Shown here in pieces: positions 1 through 8,618 of a stretch of 45,998 nt of DNA. How positions within the stretch are numbered: position 1 is the stretch's first letter; each line of letters starts with the position of its first letter. The DNA is from JBBIJR01 sp037445875 (GTDB taxonomy: Bacteria; CLD3; SB21). Where the stretch lies: the NCBI GenBank assembly GCA_037445875.1, contig JBBIJR010000022.1, positions 1 to 45,998 of the forward strand, written 5' to 3'. The translations under genes were made by a program, and so were the position numbers. Under the pieces are notes generated by a model. The model did not search any database, had not been told where the DNA came from, and saw only the letters and a list, made by a program, of their open reading frames with translations.

Positions 1-631
1 GCCCTCCGGGATGAAGCGTGACTACGCCGGGCAGTCACTCGAATTCAAGTCGTCGAGCGAGAGTTTGTATTTCATGTTCCTCCTGGCCATCGTCTTCATC
101 TACCTCGTGTTATCCGCTCAGTTCGAGAGCTTCGTCCATCCCATGACGATTCTTTTTTCCGTGCCGCTGGCCGTATTCGGGGCGCTGATCACGCTATTCG
201 TTTTCAAACAGAGTCTCAACATCTACTCACAGATCGGCCTGATCATGCTCATCGGACTGGTGACCAAGAACGCGATCCTGATCGTCGAGTTCGCCAACCA
301 GCTCCGCGCGGCAGGCAAGGCGACGCTGGAGGCGGTGGTGGAAGCGGCGACGATCCGGCTGCGTCCGATCCTGATGACGTCGTTTTCCACGATCTTTGGC
401 GTCCTTCCGATTGCGATCGGATTGGGCGCCGGGGCCGAGTCCCGCCGGCCCCTGGGTCTGGCCGTTGTGGGCGGAATGTTCTTTTCCACGTTCCTGACGC
501 TGCTGATCGTGCCGGTCGTCTACACGCTGCTGGCGCGTTTTTCCAGGGCACGGCCTCACGATGGGGAGTCCGAAGGAGATGGAGCGCAGGAGGACAAGGC
601 CGCAGAGCATGTCATGACAACCACGGTGTAG
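1..631 (+). CDS. RND efflux pump permease, C-terminal end (5' partial)
   Basis: The reading frame is open from the left edge and ends at 631, so only the last ~210 residues of a roughly 1000-residue inner-membrane proton/drug antiporter are present. The visible part holds about four to five membrane helices of the second RND half. It includes the helix with 'TKNAILIVEFAN', which matches the conserved lysine/asparagine region of the proton relay in the AcrB/MexB (HAE1) branch, followed by 'RLRPILMTS' and 'GAGAESRRPLG', also typical of that branch. The tail after the last helix is charged and ends in 'TTTV'. The first in-frame ATG (11) is internal, not a start. Membrane-fusion and outer-membrane partners would lie to the left and cannot be seen. 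The family assignment is secure; the substrate cannot be told. Confidence 0.93.
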   Translation, partial: PSGMKRDYAGQSLEFKSSSESLYFMFLLAIVFIYLVLSAQFESFVHPMTILFSVPLAVFGALITLFVFKQSLNIYSQIGLIMLIGLVTKNAILIVEFANQLRAAGKATLEAVVEAATIRLRPILMTSFSTIFGVLPIAIGLGAGAESRRPLGLAVVGGMFFSTFLTLLIVPVVYTLLARFSRARPHDGESEGDGAQEDKAAEHVMTTTV

Positions 632-786
632 ACCCGGTCTCCAGAGCCCTGCGGCGCAGCGTATCCCGTCACACGTTCGAAACCTCGAGGATGGAGATAT
701 GAGGGTATGACCGGCATTGCATTCCCGCGACAGTGGGTTTGGGATCGGTCCCCATCATCCATCCGCAAACAGAAAGAGCAAACAAA

Positions 787-2299
787 ATGCACTCTCGACT
801 CGCGGTACTCCTGATTCTCGTCCTTTGCATCAGTTCCTGTGGCGATGGAACGAAGAACGAAACGGCAAATGTTCCTTTTCCGAAGGACATCGATTCGCTG
901 TTCCAGAGATCATGCGCGCTGGCCGGCTGTCACATTCCCGACGACGACCGTACGTTCAGGAAGCCACTTCACGACGCCGGCGCGTTGGATTTGTCTTCCT
1001 GGACGGGCCTCTTCAAAGGCTCGGACAATGGCGCCGTCGTCATACCCTACCAGTCGAAATACAGCGACTTGATCAAGCACCTCACCGGAGAAGCGGCTCC
1101 TCGCATGCCGCCGGTGGGGTACGANNNNNNNNNNCACACTGACCGTCGAAGAGGTGGACAGACTGAGGAACTGGATCGATGCCGGAGCGCCGTCCGAGGA
1201 TGGAGGTATTCCGTTTGAAGATGCCGCGACGTTGATATTTACAACGAACCAGACCAATGATCTTGTCAGTGTCGTCGATGCCGCGAGCCTGCTGGTCATG
1301 CGCATTTTTGAAGTGGGGGACATCCCGAACTACACGGAGAGCCCTCACGGCGTGACGATGAGCAAAGACGGAGAGTATTTTTTTGTTTCCATGCTGGGCG
1401 GGACGGGGAAGGTCTTCAAGCACGACGCTCGAACGGGACAGCTTGTCGAGGAGTACAACTTGAATCAGTCGCTGGCGCTGATGGCCTTATCGAAGGACGG
1501 GACCAAGCTCTATGTGGCTACGAATTTCCTTATCAACAATACCGGTGAGAGTGGTTCGATTTCGGTTCTGAGAACTTCGGATCTGGGCCTGATCAAGAGC
1601 ATTGCCGTTGGACAGAGTCCGCACGGCATCACCCTTTCCAGGGACGGCCGATTGTTGTACACGATGTCGGTTTATCAGGACCGGATTTATGTCATCGATA
1701 CGGACGCCGATTCGATACGGAGCATTTTTGACGTTGCGCATGACGTCGGGCCTACCACCAAGTACGCGCCGTATCATATTGCGCTGAGTCCGGCCAATAC
1801 GCAGGGCTATGAGGACTTCGTGCTGGTTTCGTGTGCCGGCACGGGTGAAGTGCGGGTGTTTCGGAGAACCGGCGGAGTGGCGGCGGAAGTTTCATTCGAC
1901 CTTATCGACAGCGTACTGGTCGGATCGGGGATGACGTCTTCCCCCATCGGCATGGAGATGACACCGGATGGACAATTTGCCTATGTCGCCAATTATCAGG
2001 ACAGCAGTGTCTCCGTGATAAGGAGAACCGGAGACGATTTTGCTCTCCTCCAGACGATCACTGCGCAGACCGACGACGAAGGTAAGCTCCACCGTCTGTC
2101 GCAGCCGCTTGCCGTCAGGATCAGCCGCGACGGGCGTTACGTGTACGTGACCAATCGAAACAAGAACGGCGCCGTACCGCCTCATCACGGAGGATCGGGC
2201 GGTCCCGGCCTGCTTACGGTCATGGAAACGGCGACCAACAAAATCGTGAAGACGATCGAGATGCAACCGGACGCGTACACGATGGACATCTGGCCGTGA
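787..2299 (+). CDS. Lipoprotein with cytochrome c-like domain and YVTN beta-propeller (interrupted by assembly gap)
   Basis: ATG at 787 begins a lipoprotein signal ('VLCISSC', Cys at ~18). A c-type cytochrome-like segment follows with C-A-L-A-G-C-H, a CX4CH haem-type motif rather than CX2CH. The frame is broken by ten Ns at 1125-1134. Immediately after them the frame one base later reads 'LTVEEVDRLRNWIDAGAP', the usual end of this cytochrome domain class, and then continues without a stop to 2299. I therefore treat the two halves as one gene with an unsized gap; an N-run length that is a multiple of three restores the frame. The C-terminal ~350 residues are repeated blades with 'SPHGVTMSKDG', 'SPHGITLSRDG' and 'MTPDGQFAYVAN', typical of YVTN/surface-layer seven-blade propellers. 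Likely exported and envelope-anchored, perhaps redox-active. The exact role is unknown. Confidence 0.8.
1125..1134. other. Assembly gap (10 N)
   Basis: Ten Ns inside the cytochrome/propeller gene. The coding frame is shifted by one base across it, so the stated length is a placeholder. Confidence 0.98.
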
Positions 2300-2322
2300 T
2301 CGATCCGGTGGATAGCCGGGGC

Positions 2323-2352
2323 ATATGCATAAAACCACTTGATTATGCATAT
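2323..2352. promoter_or_regulatory. Perfect inverted repeat upstream of vapBC, probable VapB/VapBC operator
   Basis: Ten-base arms ATATGCATAA (2323-2332) and TTATGCATAT (2343-2352) are exact reverse complements separated by ten bases, so the arm centres are 20 bp apart, about two helical turns. The repeat lies 44 bp before the antitoxin start. Type II toxin-antitoxin operons are commonly autorepressed through such paired half-sites overlapping the promoter; the AT-rich arms could also supply the -10 element. The sequence is direct observation, the role inference. Confidence 0.7.
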
Positions 2353-2396
2353 TGTGAAAGCTACCTTACAAGCAGTAGGAATGAAAGGACAGGATC

Positions 2397-2594
2397 ATGA
2401 GAACGACCCTCGACTTGCCCGAGAAACTCCTGGAGGAAGGTCTCCGCGTAACCCGGGCAAAGAACAAGACAGCTTTGATCGTCCAAGCCATTGAGTCTGT
2501 GATTCGCAGGAATCAGCTTATGAAACTGATTCAGCAACAGGGCAAGATACCCTTGAACCTCTCCACGGATCGGACGCGGAAACGGAGCAAATGA
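2397..2594 (+). CDS. vapB: VapB-type antitoxin
   Basis: A 65-residue protein beginning 'MRTTLDLPEKLLEEGLRV', the ribbon-helix-helix DNA-binding beginning of VapB family 2 antitoxins ('TTLDLPEKLLEEA...' pattern). A conserved 'KNKTALIVQAIESVI' helix follows, with a basic C-terminal tail that would wrap the toxin. It should neutralise the downstream PIN ribonuclease and repress the operon through the inverted repeat upstream. The stop codon overlaps the toxin start (ATGA, 2591-2594), so translation of the two is coupled. An AGGA-type ribosome site precedes the ATG. Confidence 0.85.
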   Translation: MRTTLDLPEKLLEEGLRVTRAKNKTALIVQAIESVIRRNQLMKLIQQQGKIPLNLSTDRTRKRSK

Positions 2595-2971
2595 GGGTAT
2601 TGATAGACAGCTCGGTCTGGATAGATTTCTTCAGACGAAAGAGCGAAAAGAACCGATTGCCGATGTTGCTCGCCGAGGACATGGCCGCGACGAATGCTTT
2701 GGTACTGGCGGAACTAGTTCCGGCATTGAGAATACGGAAGAGAGAAGACGTCATCCGGTGGTTGGCGTTTTTGCCGACCTACGATCTTAAGATCGATTGG
2801 GATGACGTTATGGATGTACAGATTGAGTTTGTCAGAAAATCGCGACACTATGCGAGCATTCCCGACCTCCTGATCTTTCAGAATGCCAGCCAGCACGATC
2901 TCATGATGTACAGTTTCGACCGAGACCTCGTTGAACTGTGCGATTTATTCGATCGCCCCCGGCTTATGTAA
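2591..2971 (+). CDS. vapC: VapC PIN-domain ribonuclease toxin
   Basis: A 126-residue PIN domain. The acidic residues that bind Mg2+ are all visible: D6 in 'VLIDSSVWIDFF', E41 in 'LVLAELV', D92 in 'SIPDLLI', and D110/D112 in 'YSFDRDL'. VapC toxins cut tRNA or rRNA when freed from VapB, slowing translation. The start codon overlaps the antitoxin stop by four bases. Length and motif order are normal, so the toxin looks intact. The RNA target cannot be predicted from sequence. Confidence 0.88.
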   Translation: MRVLIDSSVWIDFFRRKSEKNRLPMLLAEDMAATNALVLAELVPALRIRKREDVIRWLAFLPTYDLKIDWDDVMDVQIEFVRKSRHYASIPDLLIFQNASQHDLMMYSFDRDLVELCDLFDRPRLM

Positions 2972-3092
2972 GCTCTGCCGCCGGTCCCCGGGGATTGGCC
3001 CCCGGATCCCTTCTTCCACTCCCGCCGCCCGAATGGACCCATACCTGATCCACCCGATTTCACGGCTCAGGGCGTACGGCTGCCCGCTCCCG

Positions 3093-3473
3093 CTATTTTT
3101 CGACCATCTCCAGGTGGACGTGATCGCGATCGAGCTTGTACCAGGCGCCTGTGGCCACATCGACGATGACGGGAACGAGTCCGAAAATCACGTCGAGCAC
3201 GACGTACCCCGCCTGAACGCTGTTCGTCAAGATCACGGTCTGTGACTCGAACTCCGAAAGACGGAATTCGATCGTGTACGTCTTCTTCGACTCCAGTTTC
3301 AACTGCATGGGGGTGTTGCCCTTGAAAATCCCGTCGACGTATACTTCGGCCTTGGCCGGTGAAGACGTGAAATTGACCACCTCCGATGAGCCCTTGATAA
3401 GGGTTGCGCAGCCGGCCAGGAAAAGAGAAGCCGCGGCCAACAGAACGATCAACCGACGATTTCGACTGATCAT
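3093..3473 (-). CDS. PEGA-domain lipoprotein
   Basis: The 126-residue product has a lipoprotein signal (hydrophobic 'LIVLLAAASLFLAGC', Cys22). A PEGA-type segment follows: 'VNFTSSPAKAEVYVDGIFKGNTPMQLKL', whose 'PAKAEVYVDGIFKGNTP' pattern is the hallmark of this short beta domain found in cell-surface and peptidoglycan-associated proteins. A C-terminal hydrophobic stretch ('AGYVVLDVIFGLVPVIVDVATGAW') resembles that of small glycine-zipper lipoproteins. It is convergent with vapBC and not clearly in an operon. The specific function is unknown. Confidence 0.75.
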   Translation of the reverse strand: MISRNRRLIVLLAAASLFLAGCATLIKGSSEVVNFTSSPAKAEVYVDGIFKGNTPMQLKLESKKTYTIEFRLSEFESQTVILTNSVQAGYVVLDVIFGLVPVIVDVATGAWYKLDRDHVHLEMVEK

Positions 3474-3553
3474 GGGCTACTCCTGATTCTGAATTAGGAT
3501 CAAGTGACTGCTGACCGCCATGTTAACAAGCGGAAGGCCAAAAGTGCAAGGAG

Positions 3554-3581
3554 AAAAAAACGGAGCGCCAGGCGGTCTCCG
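3554..3581 (-). terminator. Probable intrinsic terminator of the dinB gene
   Basis: Read on the minus strand, CGGAG and CTCCG flank an 11-base loop that can itself pair partly (CGCC/GGCG), followed directly by seven Ts. It lies about 25 bp past the dinB stop codon. The stem is short, so strength is moderate. Confidence 0.5.
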
Positions 3582-3604
3582 CGTGGCAATGGCGCATGCA
3601 GGCA

Positions 3605-4105
3605 TCAAAGCAGTCGTTTCTCGCTAACGTAGTCCACATAGTCCGTTCCTACCGGCGTGCCGCCGACCTGCCGAATCAGCGTGACCAACTGGCCGCGGTG
3701 GTACGTGGAGTGGGAGAACACGTGCACAAGCAAGTCGTGCAGGCTGTACGAACCGGGTGTTCCGTCCAGGAACCTGAATGAGACCGTCGTTCCGAGGGTC
3801 TTCTCATCCAGGCCGGTCAGAAGGCTCTGACGGCACTGCTGCACGTCCGTCAGGTGGTCGGCAAGGACTCCCAAGTCCTCGGAAGACAGCCAGTCCGGCG
3901 CAGCGGTCGGGATACGGCCCGACCAGCGTTCGAGCCATATCCATTCCCCGGCAATAATATGAGAAAACGTGTCCCGGATGCTGGAGAAACTGCTTCCCAT
4001 GGGCCGAGTAAAGGCCTCCGCGGGCAGCGTCCGGAGCACGTTGAGCAATTGACCATTGGCCAAGTCGTTGTACGCGTAAAGACTAACGAAGTCGGTGAGG
4101 GTCAT
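3605..4105 (-). CDS. DinB/YfiT-like four-helix metalloprotein
   Basis: The 166-residue protein has the DinB fold signature: 'SIRDTFSHIIAGEWIW' with H49, and 'HVFSHSTYHRGQL' with H133 and H137. These three histidines normally bind a divalent metal (Zn/Ni). Family members include thiol-dependent transferases (bacillithiol or mycothiol S-transferases) and many stress-induced proteins of unknown activity. The terminal 'GGTPVGTDYVDYV' is typical of the family. It is transcribed away from the hybrid sensor gene. Substrate not inferable. Confidence 0.85.
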   Translation of the reverse strand: MTLTDFVSLYAYNDLANGQLLNVLRTLPAEAFTRPMGSSFSSIRDTFSHIIAGEWIWLERWSGRIPTAAPDWLSSEDLGVLADHLTDVQQCRQSLLTGLDEKTLGTTVSFRFLDGTPGSYSLHDLLVHVFSHSTYHRGQLVTLIRQVGGTPVGTDYVDYVSEKRLL

Positions 4106-4364
4106 GGCGGCGCCCTTTTCGCAGATGGTTGCGGTTGATCAAACGAAGATCGGAATGGTCAACGCGTTTGTCAATGCGTTTCTTGACACGGCGGCCGGCA
4201 GGACTTTGCCGTTGGCGTCCCTCAGTAGCCATCTCTTCTGTCCTCGTCGAGCCGGACCTGCGATCGCGCGGAGCCCGGCATGGGTGTTGGGGAACCGCCG
4301 CACCCGGTTTGACTTTGCGCAGTTCGCGGCATAGATTGGGTACCTAACAACACGCGTCTGCGAC

Positions 4365-7300
4365 TTGCCTCTTCCGCGAACAACATGGTTTTGGCTGATG
4401 GCCAGCTGTCTCATCCCTAACGGAGCGGCCGCTGCAGGGGACACTCAGGTCGGATGGGCGGAAATAGGCCATCCGCTTATTCGCAACTACTCACCGGGGG
4501 AATACGGCGCCTATGCACAGAATTGGTCCATCGTGCAGGACAGGCGCGGAGTCATGTACTTCGCTAACACCGGAGGCGTTCTCGAATACGACGGCGTGTC
4601 GTGGCGATTGATAACGGTACCGAATGAGGTCGTGCGTTCCCTGGGCACCGACGCGACCGGCCGCATCTTCGTTGGGGGAGTCGGTGAACTCGGCTACCTG
4701 TCAGCGGATCCTGCGGGAACCATGCGATACAGGTCTCTCCTGGACAGCCTCCCATTGGCCTATCGCGATTTCTCCGATGTGTGGAGCCTCTGGACAACCT
4801 CGGACGGTGTCTATTTCCAAACGCTTTCGTACGTGTTCTTCTTCGAACGGTCCTCCGGTGCCGGCGGAAACGGCGATTTACTCCACCTGAAGAAAACTTG
4901 GAAAGCGCAGAGCGCTTTCACGCCGTCCTTTCAGGTCGAGGGAGCATGGTTCCTGCCTCAACAGGGACTTGGTCTGTTCCGGCTTGAAACAGATTCCGTC
5001 CAGCGGGTTCCCGGAGGAGAATTCTTTGCGGACAAGAGCATTTTTGCCATGCTTCCTTATCCGGGGGGGGGAATGCTCATCGCGACGCGGGAAGGGCTTT
5101 TCGTGTACTCGGATTCGGACACTCGCCCCCTGGAGAGCGAGGCAGACGATTTTCTGCACCGCCATCGCCCGGCGTTGGGAGGGGCAGTGCTGGGAGACGG
5201 TACGTATGCGATGGGGACACAGGCCGGAGGCGTGATCGTCTTCGACTCGCAGGGAAAGCGATTGGGGATCCTGAACAAAGCCTCCGGCCTCCGCAGCGAA
5301 ACCGTGTGGTCGTTATATCCGGACCGCGAAGGCAACCTCTGGATGGCCATGGACGACGGTATGGCACGGGTCATGACCCCGTCTCGCGTGTCCATCGTCG
5401 ATGAACGCTCCGGCCTGGAGGGAGGCGTTGTATCGGTTTGTCGGGACGGGGACAGGCTGTATCTGAATACGCGCACGGGCGTCTATTTCCTCTCACCCTC
5501 GCACGGCCGGGCAACCGTGGAGCGCCTCGTGGGCATCGCTTCGCAGTCGTGGTCGTTGCTCCGAATGGGCGACGTCCTTCTCGTGGGGACTACCGATGGT
5601 GTGTATGCCGTTCGTGGGAAAAAAGCGAAGTTGATCCGATCGCCCTGGCGTTTTGCCTATGTCCTACATCGCTCACTCAAGGACGTGGCTCTGGTCTACG
5701 TTGGCCTCCACGCCGGGCTTGCGATCCTCCGGTTTGATGGGAGGGACTGGGTGGACGGCGGTCTGGTTCCCGGTGTTACGGAGATCGTGCAATCCATCGC
5801 GGAGGATACGTCGGGGGCGTTATGGCTGGGTACTCTTTTTCAAGGCGTGATTCGCGTGTCTCCTCCCGATCCCGGCGAAGCACGTCCCCTCCGGGTGGAT
5901 CGATTCGGACCCGAGTCGGGCATCAGCTCGGAGCAGACCGTCCTCTTCACTCACGGACGCGACGTGCTTTTCGGTACTGCGCGCGGACTGAAGCGGTTCG
6001 ATTTCGCAGCGGGCGGGTTCGAACCGGATTCCGTTTTCGGACCCAGGTTCGCCGACCCTCGGTACCGCATTAAGAATATCGCCTCGGACCGCGACGGGAA
6101 CGTGTGGATTCTGGGCGGGCGGGGCGAGAATTCAGAGATCAGCCTTCTATCGTACGTCTCGGAAGGCCGGTATGTTCTCCACGACGTCACGGCGGCCAGG
6201 TCGGCCCTCACCCAGAGGCTCGAGGTTACGAGCTACGTAATGTTTCCCGACGATGACGGCACGCTGTGGATCTACAACGGGGAACGACTCATGCGGTTCA
6301 GCAGCGAGACTCCGGAGACCGGCGAGGATTCTTCCGGCTTCACCGCATTGATCCGCCGCGTTTCGGTGCATGATTCCGTTGTATTCGGCGGTTCGTTGGG
6401 AGGCGGTGGGAATGGCCAGCCTCTGCCCTGTGTGCTGGCCTACTCGGAGAACGCTGTCCGGTTCGAATTTGCAGTGCCCTCGTTTGTGGATGAAACTTCG
6501 AATCGTTACCAGGTCTTTCTGGACGGGCATGACCGGGACTGGTCGGCCTGGACTAGTGAAACGAAGAGGGACTACAGTAATCTGTCGCCCGGCGACTACC
6601 GTTTTCACGTACGTTCAAAGGACGTTTTTGGCCGGCCGGGTCTGGAGGCCGTTTTCACGTTTACGGTCCTGCCTCCCTGGTATCAAACGGCCTGGGCCTA
6701 CGGGCTGTTTGCCGTGCTGCTGGGAGCGATGATCTGGGAGACCGCGCGGATTCGGACCCGGGTCTTGCAGAGGAAGACTGAACTCCTGGAGGCCGTCGTC
6801 CGGGATCGCACCGCTCAGGTGCTGAAACAGAAGGACCAGCTGGAAGAACAAGCCAGGAAGCTGGTGGAACTGGACCATCTCAAATCGCGTTTCTTCACCA
6901 ACATCTCTCACGAATTTCGCACGCCTCTGACATTGATTCTCGGTCAGATCGACAGCGCCTTGTCCGACCCGTCGGAAGACCGCCGAGCGTCGCGTCTTCA
7001 CATGGCATCCCGCAACGCCCGCAGGCTCCAACGGCTGATCAACCGGTTATTGGACCTGGCCCGCCTCGAGTCCGGCAAACTCAAGCTGCAGGCATCACCG
7101 GGCAATATCGTTGATTTCCTGAAACGGAGGTTTTACACCTTTGAATCGCTGGCCGACCAAAAACACATTACGATGCGCTTTCACAGCGATCACGACCGGC
7201 TCGTCGCCTACTATGATGCGGAGAAACTGGAAGAGGTGATCGATAACCTGCTCTCCAATGCGTTGAAGTTTACTCCCGAGCATGGACTTATCGAACTCAG

Positions 7301-8444
7301 GATCGGGACGCCGGCCCCGGACACGGTGCAGGTCACGGTCAGGGATTCCGGTGCAGGCATAGCCGCCGACCGGCTGCCGCACATTTTTGACCGGTTTTAC
7401 CAGGCCGAATCCGGCCGTTCGCATGAGGGCAGCGGCATCGGATTGTCCCTCGCGAAGGAGATGGTCGAACTTCACCGCGGTTCGATCGGTGTCGAGAGCG
7501 CGGAGGGGCAGGGCACGATATTCACCATCCGTCTCCCGCTGGGGCGCGCCCACCTGGATGAGGATGAAATCGTCCCTGCGGAAGAGTCGCCACCGGCACT
7601 TGTCCTGGAGGACTCGAGCAGCGGGGACGCTTTGGAGGCGGCATCGGAGGGACCTGCGGAGCAGGCGCGGGGTCCTTTACCCACCCTGCTGGTGGTGGAA
7701 GACAACGCAGACATGCGATCCTACATTTGCGACCCCTTGCGGGCGGAATATGAGGTGGCAGAGGCGCAGGACGGTGAGCAGGGCCTGGCGCGGGCTGTCG
7801 AGCTGGTACCGGACCTGATCATAACGGACATCATGATGCCGCGCATGGACGGGCGTGAATTGTGCCGGCGGATCAAGGACGACAATCGAACCTCCCACGT
7901 ACCCGTGATCATCCTGACGGCCAGGGCTTCCGTCGAAAGCAAGATCGAAGGTCTCGAGACCGGGGCCGACGATTACCTCGTCAAACCGTTCCACAAGGAC
8001 GAGCTCATGGCCCGTGTGGGCAACCTGATCCGCCAGCGCCGGCTCCTGCGCCGACGATTCCGCGAAGTGACCGCGATCAACCCGTCCGAGGTCAGCGCCA
8101 AATCGATCGACCAGGCTTTTATCGAAAGAGTCCTGGCTTCCATTCAGAAGCATATCGAGGATGAACATTACCATGTGAACGTTCTCGCCGATGAGGCCGG
8201 TATGAGCGTCTCCCAGTTGAATCGCAAACTCAACGCCCTGGTCGACCAATCGGCCGGCCAGTTGATCCGGGCCACCCGCCTCGAATACGCCGCCAGTCTG
8301 CTCCGAAAGAACGCCGGCACCGTGGCCGGAATAGCCTACCGTGTCGGTTTCAGCGATCATGCCGCGTTTACCCGCAGTTTCAAGAGCCGGTTCGGCTGCT
8401 CTCCCTCCGAGTTTACTACCCGGCACACGAAGACCGGGCCCTAG
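4365..8444 (+). CDS. Hybrid two-component system protein (sensor kinase, receiver and AraC regulator in one chain)
   Basis: A 1359-residue one-piece signalling protein. The start chosen is TTG at 4365, because it gives a signal-peptide-like N-terminus ending in 'NGAAAAG'; ATG at 4398 is an alternative. Residues ~30-690 are Reg_prop-type propeller repeats ('VWSLYPDREGNLWMAMDDG' and similar). ~705-770 is a Y_Y_Y domain and ~773-795 a membrane helix. HisKA follows with H849 in 'NISHEFRTPL', then HATPase ('NLLSNALKF', 'DSGAGIA', 'GSGIGLSLA'), a receiver with phospho-acceptor D1155 in 'IITDIMMPRMDG', and a C-terminal AraC double HTH ('VAGIAYRVGFSDHAAFTRSFK'). In Bacteroidota such proteins sense periplasmic oligosaccharides and activate adjacent utilisation genes. 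No SusCD or glycosidase genes are adjacent here, so the ligand and regulon are open. Confidence 0.93.
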   Translation: MPLPRTTWFWLMASCLIPNGAAAAGDTQVGWAEIGHPLIRNYSPGEYGAYAQNWSIVQDRRGVMYFANTGGVLEYDGVSWRLITVPNEVVRSLGTDATGRIFVGGVGELGYLSADPAGTMRYRSLLDSLPLAYRDFSDVWSLWTTSDGVYFQTLSYVFFFERSSGAGGNGDLLHLKKTWKAQSAFTPSFQVEGAWFLPQQGLGLFRLETDSVQRVPGGEFFADKSIFAMLPYPGGGMLIATREGLFVYSDSDTRPLESEADDFLHRHRPALGGAVLGDGTYAMGTQAGGVIVFDSQGKRLGILNKASGLRSETVWSLYPDREGNLWMAMDDGMARVMTPSRVSIVDERSGLEGGVVSVCRDGDRLYLNTRTGVYFLSPSHGRATVERLVGIASQSWSLLRMGDVLLVGTTDGVYAVRGKKAKLIRSPWRFAYVLHRSLKDVALVYVGLHAGLAILRFDGRDWVDGGLVPGVTEIVQSIAEDTSGALWLGTLFQGVIRVSPPDPGEARPLRVDRFGPESGISSEQTVLFTHGRDVLFGTARGLKRFDFAAGGFEPDSVFGPRFADPRYRIKNIASDRDGNVWILGGRGENSEISLLSYVSEGRYVLHDVTAARSALTQRLEVTSYVMFPDDDGTLWIYNGERLMRFSSETPETGEDSSGFTALIRRVSVHDSVVFGGSLGGGGNGQPLPCVLAYSENAVRFEFAVPSFVDETSNRYQVFLDGHDRDWSAWTSETKRDYSNLSPGDYRFHVRSKDVFGRPGLEAVFTFTVLPPWYQTAWAYGLFAVLLGAMIWETARIRTRVLQRKTELLEAVVRDRTAQVLKQKDQLEEQARKLVELDHLKSRFFTNISHEFRTPLTLILGQIDSALSDPSEDRRASRLHMASRNARRLQRLINRLLDLARLESGKLKLQASPGNIVDFLKRRFYTFESLADQKHITMRFHSDHDRLVAYYDAEKLEEVIDNLLSNALKFTPEHGLIELRIGTPAPDTVQVTVRDSGAGIAADRLPHIFDRFYQAESGRSHEGSGIGLSLAKEMVELHRGSIGVESAEGQGTIFTIRLPLGRAHLDEDEIVPAEESPPALVLEDSSSGDALEAASEGPAEQARGPLPTLLVVEDNADMRSYICDPLRAEYEVAEAQDGEQGLARAVELVPDLIITDIMMPRMDGRELCRRIKDDNRTSHVPVIILTARASVESKIEGLETGADDYLVKPFHKDELMARVGNLIRQRRLLRRRFREVTAINPSEVSAKSIDQAFIERVLASIQKHIEDEHYHVNVLADEAGMSVSQLNRKLNALVDQSAGQLIRATRLEYAASLLRKNAGTVAGIAYRVGFSDHAAFTRSFKSRFGCSPSEFTTRHTKTGP

Positions 8445-8618
8445 GCCGTTTTAGCATCGGTCAACACCCGTATGGCCTTGCGCAAAAATGACAAGATCAT
8501 GCGCGACCGGCACAAGGCATCCGCGGCCAATGTTTACGATATTGTCGCTGCCGACCCAGCGTGGTGGCTGACGGTTCTGGGTCGGTCATGTCGTATTCTA
8601 CGAGCCAAAGGAGTTTTC

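Noticed and set aside
2972..3092. Terminator between vapC and the PEGA gene
   Set aside because: GC-rich self-complementary stretches exist (CCCCGGGG) but there is no T-run on either strand.
4106..4364. Promoter of dinB or of the hybrid sensor
   Set aside because: A TTGACA occurs on the minus strand, but the element 17 bp on (GATCTT) is a poor -10, so no confident promoter.
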